A stretch of 64,000 nt of DNA from CAZGCA01 sp964524145 (GCA_964524145.1 CAZGCA010000024.1:1-64000), one strand, 5' to 3'; positions 9,607-19,391 are shown, counted from the first letter of the stretch. Translations and numbers: made by a program. Notes: a model not told the origin generated them from the letters alone.

Positions 9607-11253
9607 TCACGCATGCGTTTCCACATCGCACGGCCCGAGCACCATCTCTTCCATCTTCAGAGTGAGCGGCGTGAGCGTTGCGGTGTCGAGCGCCGATACG
9701 TGTAGTGCGTCATGCGACCGGGCAATGGTGGCAGCGAGTTCGGGCGCCACGAGGTCGCACTTGTTGAACACCAGCACCGACGGTTTGTCCGCAAGCGAGA
9801 GTTGCGCCAGTATCGAGTTGACGGCATCGATCCTGTCGGGGTAGTCCTTGTTGCTGATGTCGACCAGATGAACCAGCAGGTCCGCGTCCTCGAGCTCCTC
9901 GAGCGTTGCCCTGAACGCCGCGACGAGGTCCGGCGGCAGGTCTCTGATGAACCCGACGGTATCGGTGATGATTGCTTCCCGCTCGCGAGGGAACCGCAGC
10001 CTGCGGCTCGCGGGGTTGAGCGTCGCGAACGGTTTGTTCTCGGTACCGACGCTGCTGTGCGTCAATGAGTTCAGGAGCGTGGACTTGCCTGCGTTCGCGT
10101 AGCCCACGACAGCAATGGTAGGCATGTGTTTGCGTTCCCGGCGCCGTCTCCGGAGGTGCCGCTGCTTGCTCAAGTTGCGTATCTCTCCCTCGAGCCGATG
10201 AATCTTGTCGCGCGCGCGGCGGCGGTTGATCTCGAGCTTGCTCTCACCGGGCCCGCGACCGCCTATGCCGCCCGTCAGCCGCGACATGGCGGTGTTCTTC
10301 TCGATGAGCCGCGGCAGCATATACTTGAGCTGCGCGAGTTCGACCTGTATCTTGCCTTCACGGCTGTGCGCGTGCTGCGCGAATATGTCGAGTATCACCT
10401 GTGTCCGGTCGACGATCTTAAGTTCGGTGAAGTTCGTGATGGCGCGCACCTGGGCAGGGATGAGATCGCGGTCAAACACTATCATCTCAGCCCCCAACTG
10501 CATGGCCCGTATGATGATCTCGCGCAGCTTCCCGATTCCCACCACAAACCTCGGATCGATCTTGTGACGTCGCTGTACCACCGTGTCCACGACAACGAGA
10601 CCGCACGTCGAGGCAAGATCCGCGAGCTCGTCGAGCGATTCGCGGGCAAGACCCACCGGGCCCGTTGTCGCGTGAAGCAGGATCGCCCGGTCGCGCGTGT
10701 CGCCGACCTCCCGACCGCCACGAGCGCGCGCGAACTCCGTTTCGAGCGACTGAACCGTCGAGAGAAAATCGCGCGGAAGATCGTGGACCGGTTGCGGCTC
10801 GATATGTTCCCAGACTTTTCCGTCCGCGCTGCCGGGGACGAGATGCCCTGCCCACACAAGATGCGGCAACCCGTCTTTGCGCACGGTGATCGCGGCCACG
10901 CAGTCCAGCCGCAGCAGCGCCAGATCGGTGAGATCGTCCTCGGTTAGCTGTTCGTCCTGAAGATGCGTGTGAACCAAACGCAATCCCTTGAGCCGCCATG
11001 GGGCGTCGCGCGTCTGGGCGAGGTCGGGCAGGACGAGCCCTTTCGCGTCGCCCACTATGATGTCGCGCACCTGGCCGCGCCTGTTTATGAGCACGCCTAT
11101 CTGTCGCCCGATCTCGCGCGACAGCTCGCTCATGTATCGCGCCAACTCCGGCCCGACGATGACCTCCGGCGGACAACGTCTCCGGCCTATACGTTCGACC
11201 CGCCGAAGCTGGTCATGCTTGAGCCCTGTCAGATTGCCGTGGACGCGCTGCAT
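9607..11253 (-). CDS. hflX: Ribosome-associated GTPase HflX
   Basis: A 548-residue GTPase of the HflX family, which binds 50S or 70S particles and splits stalled ribosomes. The HflX domain shows TCGLVVVDTVVQ and the glycine-rich GGIGGRGPGESKLE loop, then a helical linker. The G domain follows: GYANAGKST (G1), DTVGF (G3), NKCDL (G4) and SAL (G5). It is longer than E. coli HflX (about 426) because of an N-terminal extension of roughly 170 residues, seen in other long HflX proteins. It is the last gene of a minus-strand set, 27 bases after the sugar-binding protein stop, so it may share that transcript. The ATG and reading frame are clear. Confidence 0.93.
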   Translation of the reverse strand: MQRVHGNLTGLKHDQLRRVERIGRRRCPPEVIVGPELARYMSELSREIGRQIGVLINRRGQVRDIIVGDAKGLVLPDLAQTRDAPWRLKGLRLVHTHLQDEQLTEDDLTDLALLRLDCVAAITVRKDGLPHLVWAGHLVPGSADGKVWEHIEPQPVHDLPRDFLSTVQSLETEFARARGGREVGDTRDRAILLHATTGPVGLARESLDELADLASTCGLVVVDTVVQRRHKIDPRFVVGIGKLREIIIRAMQLGAEMIVFDRDLIPAQVRAITNFTELKIVDRTQVILDIFAQHAHSREGKIQVELAQLKYMLPRLIEKNTAMSRLTGGIGGRGPGESKLEINRRRARDKIHRLEGEIRNLSKQRHLRRRRRERKHMPTIAVVGYANAGKSTLLNSLTHSSVGTENKPFATLNPASRRLRFPREREAIITDTVGFIRDLPPDLVAAFRATLEELEDADLLVHLVDISNKDYPDRIDAVNSILAQLSLADKPSVLVFNKCDLVAPELAATIARSHDALHVSALDTATLTPLTLKMEEMVLGPCDVETHA

Positions 11254-11280
11254 GATCTGCCGTTCTCCGCCTGCGCTGTG

Positions 11281-12294
11281 TCAATGATAGAAGTACTTGA
11301 CGTTCTCCGGGGTTATGACGACGGTGCCAGTGTCGACGAGTGTGGGGAGCGGGCACGTTCCTGCTGCGTGCCAGTCGTCGACCATCATGATGCGGTTATG
11401 GTTGAGGTCATAGAGCATCTGGAGGCCGAGGTAGGCCATCGTGTACGTGCGCTGAGCGAGCGACGCCTGGATGAACCCCTTCTCAATAAACTCGAGGGTC
11501 GCGTCGTTTCGGTCCATGGCGATTATCTTGACTTTGCCCTTTTTGCCGGCGTCGCGCACCGCCACGGCAGATCCCGCGCCACCCGCAGCGTCAACGCAAC
11601 CGAACCCCGCGAGGTTGGGATGCGCTTGCATCATCGACTGTGCTTCCGCCAAGGCCTGCCCTTCCTCAGCCTTATCGTTGCCAATCGCAACGATCTCTAT
11701 CCCGGGATACTTCTTGAACGCGTCTTTGTAGCCTCGCACTCGCTCCTCGAGGTTCCACTGGCCCGGTATCATCAGCAGCGCGACCTCGCCGCGGCCCCCG
11801 ATCTCGCGCGCCAGAAGCTCGCCACCGATAAGGCCTGCTTCGTAGTTGCCGGTGCCGATGAATGTGTGTCGCCTGCTGTTTGGCGAATCGGTATCGACCG
11901 TGATGACGGGTATGCCTGCGTCAATTGCACGGTTGATGCTCGGAACGACGGCTTCGGGCTCGGCAGGCGAGATGATGATGCCTTTAACACTGCGCGCGAT
12001 AGCCGTCTCGATGATATCCACCTGCTCTTTGACCTGGCTGCCCTGCGGGCCGGTAAACGTGTCGTTCACACCGAGACCTCGCGCCGCGTCTGCAAACCCG
12101 TCGCGCGCGTCTATCCAATACGCGTTGCCGACCGATACTCCCACAAAGACGTACTCTTCTTCCTCCGCGGATTGATCTGCCGGTGTCCGGACAGGTGCAG
12201 GGGCTTGATCCGGAGCGGGCGAACGTGCAGTGAAGTACAGCACGGCAAACACAACGACCGCTATCGCCAGTAGTATGTTCAGAGCTTTCGACAT
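11281..12294 (-). CDS. Sugar ABC transporter substrate-binding protein, membrane-anchored
   Basis: A protein of 337 residues of the Peripla_BP_4 (ribose/galactose-binding) family. Hallmarks are FVGVSVGNAYW, KGIIISPAEPEA, GIPVITVDTDSP and VKIIAMDRND. The N-terminus has one hydrophobic segment (LNILLAIAVVVFAVLYF, about residues 4-20) with neither a lipobox cysteine nor a clear signal-peptidase site, followed by a Pro/Ala/Glu-rich linker. It therefore looks membrane-anchored. Start chosen at the ATG preceded by GGGAGG, not the in-frame ATG 39 bases further upstream. It follows the ATPase and permease, an inverted order compared with rbs-type operons where the binding protein is often separate. 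Substrate is probably a monosaccharide or related polyol. Confidence 0.85.
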   Translation of the reverse strand: MSKALNILLAIAVVVFAVLYFTARSPAPDQAPAPVRTPADQSAEEEEYVFVGVSVGNAYWIDARDGFADAARGLGVNDTFTGPQGSQVKEQVDIIETAIARSVKGIIISPAEPEAVVPSINRAIDAGIPVITVDTDSPNSRRHTFIGTGNYEAGLIGGELLAREIGGRGEVALLMIPGQWNLEERVRGYKDAFKKYPGIEIVAIGNDKAEEGQALAEAQSMMQAHPNLAGFGCVDAAGGAGSAVAVRDAGKKGKVKIIAMDRNDATLEFIEKGFIQASLAQRTYTMAYLGLQMLYDLNHNRIMMVDDWHAAGTCPLPTLVDTGTVVITPENVKYFYH

Positions 12295-12310
12295 AGCTGC
12301 CTCCCAACAG

Positions 12311-13321
12311 TTATTTCTTGAACCAGTGGACAAGTCGCTTGATCATATCCATATTTATTCTGTCGATCGTAACTGCAATAATCAATATCGAGCCGAGAAC
12401 AACGTTCTTCATATAGATGTTGACGCGAAGTATCTCCATGCCGTTCTCGATCACGCCTACCAATAGCAGCCCGAGAAACGCGCCGAGGATCGTGCCTACG
12501 CCACCCGACAGGCTCGCGCCGCCGATGACCACGGCCGATATGACGCGCAGCTCCGCACGTTCGCCCGCGTTTGCGGACGCGCTGATAAGCCTCGAGGAGT
12601 TTACTACTCCCGCTGCCGCTGCGAGTGCGCCGGTCACGATGTAGGTGAACGACCGGACCCGGTCGACGTTGATACCGGAAAACCGTGCCGCTTCTTCGTT
12701 GCCGCCGACATAGTACACCTGGCGCAGGAATCTCGAATGACGCAGCAGCACGTCCGCGATTATCACGGTCAAGACCATCACCACGACCGGATACGGAATA
12801 CCAAAGTCCTGGGTGAGTTGTATGCTGCCGCCGCCTATCTGTTCGAACGCGGACGGCAGGCCGGTTACCGGATTCGCCTGAACGGTGACGAGGCAGACGC
12901 CTCTGACGACGATCATCGTGCCGAGCGTCGTGATAAGCGGGTTGACGCCTATCTTGGTGATGATGAACCCGTTGACGAAACCGACAACCGCGCCGGACGT
13001 CAACCCCAGCAGTATGGCGACCGGGATCGGCACCCCGAGAACCATCAGTTTGCAGGTCACAATACCGCCCCAGGCTAAGGTCGAGCCTACCGAAAGGTCG
13101 AACCCGCCCGCGATGATGACCAGCGTCATGCCGACAACCATAAGCGCGTCGGTCGATATGTTGACCGCAATAACGCGCCAGTTGTCCACTGTCAAGAACC
13201 GGTTCGTGCCACCGGGCTGGAAGAGGTAGAACCCTCCGCATGCAACGATCACCACGAAAAGAATAACAGCTTCGCGGTGCGCCCTCAGGAATTTTGCCAT
13301 CCTCTCGCCGACTCTGTTCAT
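12311..13321 (-). CDS. Sugar ABC transporter permease, RbsC family
   Basis: A polytopic membrane protein of 336 residues, the usual length for RbsC/YjfF-type permeases (BPD_transp_2). Family segments include GMTLVIIAGGFDLSVGS, a conserved motif of ribose/xylose permeases, GFVNGFIITKIGVNPLITTLGTM, and YYVGGNEEAARFSGI near the ATPase-coupling loop. Its ATG lies one base past the ATPase stop with no good ribosome site of its own, so translation is probably coupled. It forms the membrane channel for the binding protein encoded next. Whether it imports ribose or another sugar cannot be decided from sequence. Confidence 0.92.
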   Translation of the reverse strand: MNRVGERMAKFLRAHREAVILFVVIVACGGFYLFQPGGTNRFLTVDNWRVIAVNISTDALMVVGMTLVIIAGGFDLSVGSTLAWGGIVTCKLMVLGVPIPVAILLGLTSGAVVGFVNGFIITKIGVNPLITTLGTMIVVRGVCLVTVQANPVTGLPSAFEQIGGGSIQLTQDFGIPYPVVVMVLTVIIADVLLRHSRFLRQVYYVGGNEEAARFSGINVDRVRSFTYIVTGALAAAAGVVNSSRLISASANAGERAELRVISAVVIGGASLSGGVGTILGAFLGLLLVGVIENGMEILRVNIYMKNVVLGSILIIAVTIDRINMDMIKRLVHWFKK

Positions 13322-13322
13322 C

Positions 13323-14837
13323 TTATGCCGCGTGCCCCGTTGCGAGCCGCATTATGGCCTCTTCGGAGACGTCCTCCGAGGAGAGTCCGCCTGCGATCCG
13401 CCCCTCGTGCAATACAAGCACCCGGTCGCACATGCCGAGAATCTCCGGCAGTTCGGACGAGATGACGATGATCCCGATACCTTCGTTGCAGAGGCGGCGC
13501 AGCAGGGCATGGATCTCTGCCTTGGCACCAACATCTATGCCGCGCGTCGGCTCGTCGGCTATCAGCACCCGGGGCATTATCTCCAGCCAGCGCGCGATAA
13601 GGACCTTTTGCTGGTTGCCGCCGCTGAGAAACGATACCGGCTGGCGCAACGACGGCGTTCGTATGCGGAACTGTTCCACCATCTTCGTCGCAGCAGCGTT
13701 GACTGCGCGGCGCGATATCAATCCGGCAGCGGAGTATTCCTTCAGGTTAGCCGAAACGAGGTTGTCAACGACCGCCATATTCAGGAACGTGCCCGCCTCT
13801 TTACGGTTCTCCGGCAAGTACGCCATCCTGTTGCGGATGGCGTCGGCCGGCGAATCGATTGCGACTTCTTTTCCGTCCAGCAAGATCCGCCCGCCGTCTT
13901 TGCGGCGGTAGCCGAAGATTGTCTGGGCGATCTCCGACCTGCCTGCGCCGACAAGTCCGGCCATGCCGAGCATCTCGCCGTCGTGCAGGGAGAACGAGAC
14001 GTTCTCGAAAGCGCCGGCAAGCCGCAACCCTTCGACGCGAAGCAACTCTTTGCCTTTTCGGGCGGCCTTTTCGGGATACATTTGAGTTAGTTCGCGGCCA
14101 ACCATCATGCGAACGACCTCATCCATGTCGGTCTCTGCAACAGGTTTCGTGTCGACACGCTTCCCGTCCCGGAGCACCGTGACCGTGTCGGCAAGCCGGA
14201 ATACCTCTTTGAGCTTGTGCGTGATGTATATGATGCTTATGCCTCGTGCGGAAAGGTCGCGAAGAACTCTGAACAACTGTCCGACCTCGTGTTCCTCGAG
14301 CGAAGAGGTGGGTTCGTCGAGCATCAGTATCTTCGGTTCGAACGACAGCGCCCGGGCAATCTCGACTATCTGCTGCATCGCGATGCTGAGCGTGCCGACC
14401 CTGGCCGACGTGGGTATTCTGACGTCGAACGCACCCAGCAGCTCGTTCGCGCGTCGGTGCAGCTCGGTCCATCGTATGAAGTTGAGCCTGGTCGGTTCGC
14501 GCCGGACGAAGATGTTCTCGGCAACGGTAAGGTTCGGCGCGAGACTGAGCTCCTGGTGTACGACGCTTATGCCCAACCGTTGCGCTTCGGCAGGCGTTTC
14601 GGGAGCGACGGGTTCCCCCTTGAGAAGGATCGTTCCCGAGTCTTTCTGGTGAATCCCAGCGAGCACCTTCATCAACGTGCTCTTGCCCGCGCCGTTTTCG
14701 CCTACAAGCGCGTGTATTTCGCCACTGTAGACGCTAAGCGACACGTCGTCGAGGGCCCGCACGCCGGGGAACAACTTCGAGATGCCTTCGATGCGCAGCG
14801 TTTCGCTCTGCGAGATATCGGCTGGTGACGTCGTCAA
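13323..14837 (-). CDS. Sugar ABC transporter ATPase, RbsA/MglA type
   Basis: A dual-cassette ATPase of about 504 residues (RbsA is about 500). The first cassette has GENGAGKST (Walker A) and LMLDEPTSSLEEHE. The second has the degenerate GLVGAGRSE Walker A, LSGGNQQKVLIARWL and LIADEPTRGIDVGAK. I place the start at a TTG preceded by GGAGG (CCGGAGGAGAG), because the upstream in-frame residues overlap the end of the DUF4380 gene and match nothing in the family. It supplies energy for the RbsC-type permease encoded 1 base downstream. The DUF4380 gene precedes it by 13 bases, making one operon. Confidence 0.92.
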   Translation of the reverse strand: MTTSPADISQSETLRIEGISKLFPGVRALDDVSLSVYSGEIHALVGENGAGKSTLMKVLAGIHQKDSGTILLKGEPVAPETPAEAQRLGISVVHQELSLAPNLTVAENIFVRREPTRLNFIRWTELHRRANELLGAFDVRIPTSARVGTLSIAMQQIVEIARALSFEPKILMLDEPTSSLEEHEVGQLFRVLRDLSARGISIIYITHKLKEVFRLADTVTVLRDGKRVDTKPVAETDMDEVVRMMVGRELTQMYPEKAARKGKELLRVEGLRLAGAFENVSFSLHDGEMLGMAGLVGAGRSEIAQTIFGYRRKDGGRILLDGKEVAIDSPADAIRNRMAYLPENRKEAGTFLNMAVVDNLVSANLKEYSAAGLISRRAVNAAATKMVEQFRIRTPSLRQPVSFLSGGNQQKVLIARWLEIMPRVLIADEPTRGIDVGAKAEIHALLRRLCNEGIGIIVISSELPEILGMCDRVLVLHEGRIAGGLSSEDVSEEAIMRLATGHAA

Positions 14838-14850
14838 CTCTCCTCCGGGC

Positions 14851-16224
14851 TCATCTCTTGATCTGGGCCCGCGCCAGTTCGCCCAGCTGCTTGCCGGTTG
14901 CATCGATAACAACAAGGCAGACCGTGGCTGCTTCCGCCGGCACGTTGACTTCGACGTCCGACGACACGACACAAGGTTGAGCCGGCGTCAGCACAGTGTC
15001 CAGCTCGGCGTTGGCGACCTCGCTGCCGGCTGCATCGAGCAATACCACCCCTGCCTTGCCAGTGCAGAACACGCCGAACCGGCCCGTGAGGTTTAGCTTG
15101 TCTCCAAGAACTTTGGCTGCGAACTGCTCACAGGTGACGCCGACATTCGTGCAGTCGAGCACTGGGTAGTTGCCACCTATCGTTGCTGCATACAGGTCGA
15201 GATGGAACGAGTACGTTTCGCCGGGTTGCAGGTCGGCAAACGGGCTTAGTACCTCACTCTCCATGAAGTACGGGCACTCGATGGGGTCGTCGTTCATCTC
15301 GTATACTTCTCCTGACTGAACCCACCTGCCCGGGCCGTGCGTCCAGATCTCGACCGACGCGCCGTCCGGGTACTCCGTGTCCGGGTAGTAGCTGAACCGC
15401 TCGACGAAGACGTTCCCGACCGTACCATTCACGACCGCAAGCCATCCGGCGGAGCTGTCCATGCCTATCTTGCCGACCATACGCTCGTAATGGACCCGCA
15501 AGATCCCCGAGTCGTAGTCGGGCTTGAACTCGGGGTTATTTACCAATCCGAACATGACGTTGTAGCCGCGCGCGTAGATGCTTTTCGGGTTGATGGGACA
15601 GTACGCCCACATCTTCTCGTTGTGGCCGGCCCCTTGAGGATTGGCGGCGTTGTGTTGCGTCACCTCCCAGATGCCCCATCGTCGCGGTTTCGTATCGATG
15701 TTTCTCATTGTCGAATCGATGCCGACGCGCGACGAGCCGTCGAACATTTTGATAACGCGCGAGAACTGGACGCCGCTGCGCTTGTCCTTCTGGCTTGTTA
15801 ACTGGACTGAGACAGGGCTCCCTTCACCCACCAGCACTGCTCCCGCGTGCGGGCTGCCGTCGAGCACCGGATCGGGCGGTCCGTGCCACTGGTCGTCGCG
15901 ATCCCAGCCCTGCGGCGCAGGCCAGAGTTTGTCGCCGCCGTAGTTCAGCCACTCGCCGTTTGGGCCAACGCCGGTCGGTGGTGGTAACGTCCCTGCAAGC
16001 TGATCGTTCACCCAGAAGTATTCAGACTTTCCCAGCGTGATCTGGATGATCCTGCCGCCGATGTCCGGGGCAACCTGCACTTCAATGAGCCCGTTATCCA
16101 GCTCGATCGTGTTCCAGCCTCTGTAGCTCGATTCGCCCGCGCTCGCTCCCATGACCGGCCGCGTCAGGAGCAGTGCGACCGCCAAGACCACTACCACTCC
16201 GAAGGTATGAACAGAACTTGTCAT
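14851..16224 (-). CDS. Secreted DUF4380 protein
   Basis: A 457-residue exported protein with a signal peptide: hydrophobic residues 7-22, then PVMGASAG as a probable cleavage site. The body resembles DUF4380, a beta-rich galactose-mutarotase-like fold (WNTIELDNGLIEVQVAPDIGGRII and NYGGDKLWPAPQGW are characteristic). Proteins of this kind are common in polysaccharide-degrading planctomycetal and related genomes; no catalytic activity is established. It is the first gene of the sugar ABC operon, which suggests that it binds or processes the sugar later imported. The ATG has a modest upstream GGGTAGGAT. The divergent 240-base gap to the radical SAM gene must contain this operon's promoter, but I saw no convincing one. 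Confidence 0.78.
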   Translation of the reverse strand: MTSSVHTFGVVVVLAVALLLTRPVMGASAGESSYRGWNTIELDNGLIEVQVAPDIGGRIIQITLGKSEYFWVNDQLAGTLPPPTGVGPNGEWLNYGGDKLWPAPQGWDRDDQWHGPPDPVLDGSPHAGAVLVGEGSPVSVQLTSQKDKRSGVQFSRVIKMFDGSSRVGIDSTMRNIDTKPRRWGIWEVTQHNAANPQGAGHNEKMWAYCPINPKSIYARGYNVMFGLVNNPEFKPDYDSGILRVHYERMVGKIGMDSSAGWLAVVNGTVGNVFVERFSYYPDTEYPDGASVEIWTHGPGRWVQSGEVYEMNDDPIECPYFMESEVLSPFADLQPGETYSFHLDLYAATIGGNYPVLDCTNVGVTCEQFAAKVLGDKLNLTGRFGVFCTGKAGVVLLDAAGSEVANAELDTVLTPAQPCVVSSDVEVNVPAEAATVCLVVIDATGKQLGELARAQIKR

Positions 16225-16464
16225 GGGATCCTACCCTTTCGCACGTGCCGACTTTCTCAGCCTCGTCTCGGAACAACCTGAGTCTACCACAAGGTACTGC
16301 GCGTATCAACTTCACCAAGCGTCGAGACATCTTCTCGCCGTTACTCAGCGTCGTGATTGCGACGGGGCGCATAGTCCAGAGTATACCGTCGCAGAAACCG
16401 CTGGCTTTCAACCCTGCGTTTGTACTAGAATAGGTATGTGCTTGGCTAGTTTTGGAGACAAACC

Positions 16465-17919
16465 ATGGCCCCGGGAGGAGTAGGCTCGAATCTCGACGTC
16501 CTGCTGGTACGGTTGCCGTCAGGTCAGTACCGCGATTTTCAAGAACCGCTTGGTATTGCGTATCTCAAGGCGGCATTGACCGCGCACGGGTTGTCCTGCG
16601 TAGCATACAATCCGTTCCACAACGACTTCTATGGTCGCCACCGTATCGAACATCCCGACGAGATGCTCGATAACTGCATCCGCACAGTGAAGACGCGTCA
16701 CCCGGTAGTCGTCGGTCTAAGCGGGAATTCCGGCGACCCGTTCGCTGATTTTGCAAAAGAGATCAAGCGGTCCGGTCCGGACACGAAGGTTATCTGTGGC
16801 GGCCACGGTCCTACGTGGGATCATCGCAAGCTGGCGTCCAATCCTCATATCGACGCCGTCGTCCGCGGAGAAGGCGATGTTGTCTTTCCCCAATTGGTGT
16901 GGGCTGTCAAGGACGGCGGCCCCATCGAAGAACTCCCAAACGTCACCTCCCACAACGGAGACCCCATACGCGTCAATCCGGCCATGGAGCCAATAGACGC
17001 TCTCGACGCTCTGCCTGTACCCGATCGGTCCTATGAACCCGGACCGATATACGCATCCGGGACCGCGTTCGTATCGAGCAGCCGCGGGTGCCCTCACCGG
17101 TGCATGTTCTGCGACGCACACTCGTTCTACGGCAAGAATGTGTGGCGACCGCGCGCGGCCGAAAACGTCTTCTCGGAGATCGAGCGGCTCAGATCGGAGT
17201 TCTTCATCGATACGGTAAACTTTGTCGACGACGATTTCCTGCCAACGCGGGAGGCCGGCGAACGGTTGATCGAGTTGAATCGCTTTATTCGCAGCCGCGA
17301 GCTATGGCTGCATATCGGCGCGCAGACGAGCGTACGCGGTGTCATTCTGAACCGCGACGCGCTTGCCGAAGCGCGGGATCTATTCCACAATCTCAATGTC
17401 GGGGTCGAATCAGGGTCCCAGAGCCTGCTTGACAAATGGCGCAAGCCGCAGACAGTAAACGAGATATGCGAAGCGTGCGCGATGCTGCGGGATCTGGGTA
17501 TCGAGAGCCACAATTACTTCATCTTCGGAGATTACGACACCTCTACCGAGACGATACGCGAGAGCCTGTTCGCGTTCTTGGAACCGGCGACGTTTCACAT
17601 TTTCGCTGGCATATACGATATCTCGAACTGCATGCTCTACTATGGCGAGGAGGCGCCCACTGAGCCACCAGAGGCAATAGGGTTCCTGAAAACCGTTCTC
17701 AGCCTTTTCGCATTGGCCATGCGCAGACAGCACGACACGATTGGCAAACTTCTGTCCGACAATGATAACGCCTCGCTCCGCACGGCCGTAGACGCAACGC
17801 GGCAATGCCTCGACGAGCTGCTTGAGCTTGCCGCAAAGCTCGAGAACGGTCATCCTGTGGAACCAGCGGAGGCGGACCCTGCGCTCGACCGGTTTGAAAA
17901 AGTTATCGGTCGGCTTTGA
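16465..17919 (+). CDS. B12-binding-domain-type radical SAM protein
   Basis: A 484-residue protein with two parts. The N-terminal part (about 10-150) starts DVLLVRLPSG and continues with PLGIAYLKAAL, VVVGLSGNSGDPFADF and KVICGGHGPTW, as in the cobalamin-binding-like Rossmann domain of B12-radical SAM proteins. The lack of a DxHxxG motif leaves real B12 binding open. The radical SAM core has C209, C213 and C216 (CPHRCMFC) for the [4Fe-4S] cluster, and VNFVDDDFLP and NVGVESGSQ strands. The substrate is unknown. It stands alone: it diverges from the sugar operon, and the next gene has its own promoter. GGAG about 8 bases upstream supports the ATG. Confidence 0.85.
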   Translation: MAPGGVGSNLDVLLVRLPSGQYRDFQEPLGIAYLKAALTAHGLSCVAYNPFHNDFYGRHRIEHPDEMLDNCIRTVKTRHPVVVGLSGNSGDPFADFAKEIKRSGPDTKVICGGHGPTWDHRKLASNPHIDAVVRGEGDVVFPQLVWAVKDGGPIEELPNVTSHNGDPIRVNPAMEPIDALDALPVPDRSYEPGPIYASGTAFVSSSRGCPHRCMFCDAHSFYGKNVWRPRAAENVFSEIERLRSEFFIDTVNFVDDDFLPTREAGERLIELNRFIRSRELWLHIGAQTSVRGVILNRDALAEARDLFHNLNVGVESGSQSLLDKWRKPQTVNEICEACAMLRDLGIESHNYFIFGDYDTSTETIRESLFAFLEPATFHIFAGIYDISNCMLYYGEEAPTEPPEAIGFLKTVLSLFALAMRRQHDTIGKLLSDNDNASLRTAVDATRQCLDELLELAAKLENGHPVEPAEADPALDRFEKVIGRL

Positions 17920-18027
17920 CGAGTTTCAGATGGGACCGGCGTCCTGCACCTGTCTGCTGTTGCTGCTCACGGCTGAGTCAGTCAAATGTGTGCCAATCCC
18001 CGAAAAAAAAGACCGCAATTCCACTGC

Positions 18028-18056
18028 TTGACTCACTGGGTCGTGTACCGTATACT
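18028..18056 (+). promoter_or_regulatory. Sigma70-type promoter of the PLP-enzyme operon
   Basis: TTGACT (18028-18033) and TATACT (18051-18056) are separated by exactly 17 bases, close to the housekeeping consensus. Transcription would begin near 18063 and give a short leader before the AGGAGG and ATG of the decarboxylase-like gene at 18081. No operator-like repeat was noticed. Confidence 0.65.
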
Positions 18057-18080
18057 GCTCGGAAACAACGAGGAGGTACC

Positions 18081-19391
18081 ATGAAACTTCCAAGCAAAGG
18101 CACAAGCGAAACTGACCTCCTGGCCAGAATGCACGAGATCCGACGGGAGGACGCGGACTGGCGTGGCGGCAAGACGTTCGGCCTCGTCTACAACGCCGGT
18201 GACGAGGTCAACACGCTCCTGGCAAACGTCTATCAGATCTTCATGCAGACCAACGCGTTGAGCGTTGCGGCCTTCCCGAGCCTGCGCCGATTCGAGGCCG
18301 AGATCCTGGCGATCACCGCCGACCTGCTGCACGGTCCCGAGGCGGCGGGCACGCTGACCTCGGGCGGCACCGAAAGCATCTGCATGGCGATCAAGACGGC
18401 GCGCGACTGGGCGCGCGACCACCGGCCTGCGGTCGAGCATCCCGAAGTGGTGCTTGCGAGCACGGCGCATCCCGCCTTTCACAAGGGTGCCCACTATTTC
18501 GGCGTCAAGACCGTCACCGTGCCCGTCGACGACAAGTTCCAGGTCGATCTGGACGCCGTTCGCGACGCGGTAACCGAAAACACTATCCTGCTTGTCGGCT
18601 CCGCACCGGGCTTCCCGCAAGGGGTAATCGACCCGATAGAAAAGCTGGCGGCCATCGCTCAGGATCGCGATATTCTCATGCACGTGGATGCGTGCCTCGG
18701 GGGATTCATGCTGCCCTTCCTCGAACGGCTTGGCCACGAGATTCCGGCGTTCGACTTCCGCGTCCCGGGGGTGACCTCGATCTCGGCGGACCTCCACAAG
18801 TACGGTTTCGCCGCTAAAGGCGCGTCGACGGTGATGTACCGCGACAACGCACTGCGCAAATACCAGTTTTTCACCTACGTCGACTGGCCCGGAGGCATCT
18901 ACGGCTCGCCAAGCATGGCCGGCGCCCGGGGAGGCGGCCCTATCGCAGGTGCCTGGGCGGTGCTCCACTACCTGGGCGAGGAAGGGTTCGTGCGCATGGC
19001 TCGTGCGACAATGGAGACGACGGCACGCTTCCTCGACGGCATCCGGGCCATCAACGGTCTCCGGATCCTGGGAGAGCCGGCCATGAGCGTCTTCGCGTTC
19101 GAGGCCGATGACCTGAATGTTTACGCTCTCGGCGACGCGCTGGATGAACGCGGCTGGCACATCGACCGCCAGCAGTTGCCGCCGAGCATCCACATGATGG
19201 TCTCGCCGGTCCACGCACAGATCGTCGACTCGTTTCTCTCCGACCTCGAGGCAGGAATTGAAAAGGTCCGCGAGGAGCCCGAGTCCGCCGCCGGAATGGC
19301 TGCGATGTACGGGATGCTGGCGTCCGTGCCCGACCGGGGATCGGTTCGGGACTTTGTGCTCGACTTTATGGACGGGTGGTATCGTCTCTGA
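18081..19391 (+). CDS. PLP-dependent lyase/decarboxylase, sphingosine-phosphate-lyase-like
   Basis: The 436-residue protein belongs to the group II decarboxylase / sphinganine-1-phosphate aldolase superfamily. Markers are LTSGGTESICMAI (PLP phosphate loop), HVDACLGGF and SADLHKYGFAAKG, whose K240 should hold PLP. Overall order and length match bacterial S1P-lyase-like proteins; there is no N-terminal membrane helix. The ATG follows a perfect AGGAGG, so the longer in-frame reading from 17916 is rejected. It overlaps the TauE/SafE gene by one base and is followed by an amidohydrolase, so a small catabolic or detoxification pathway is likely. The real substrate may be a sulfonated or phosphorylated amino compound; that is inference. 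Confidence 0.85.
   Translation: MKLPSKGTSETDLLARMHEIRREDADWRGGKTFGLVYNAGDEVNTLLANVYQIFMQTNALSVAAFPSLRRFEAEILAITADLLHGPEAAGTLTSGGTESICMAIKTARDWARDHRPAVEHPEVVLASTAHPAFHKGAHYFGVKTVTVPVDDKFQVDLDAVRDAVTENTILLVGSAPGFPQGVIDPIEKLAAIAQDRDILMHVDACLGGFMLPFLERLGHEIPAFDFRVPGVTSISADLHKYGFAAKGASTVMYRDNALRKYQFFTYVDWPGGIYGSPSMAGARGGGPIAGAWAVLHYLGEEGFVRMARATMETTARFLDGIRAINGLRILGEPAMSVFAFEADDLNVYALGDALDERGWHIDRQQLPPSIHMMVSPVHAQIVDSFLSDLEAGIEKVREEPESAAGMAAMYGMLASVPDRGSVRDFVLDFMDGWYRL

Noticed and set aside
10963..12273. 436-codon plus-strand open frame opposite the sugar-binding protein
   Set aside because: It mirrors hflX and the binding-protein gene; the real genes show strong domains and a ribosome site, this one shows none.
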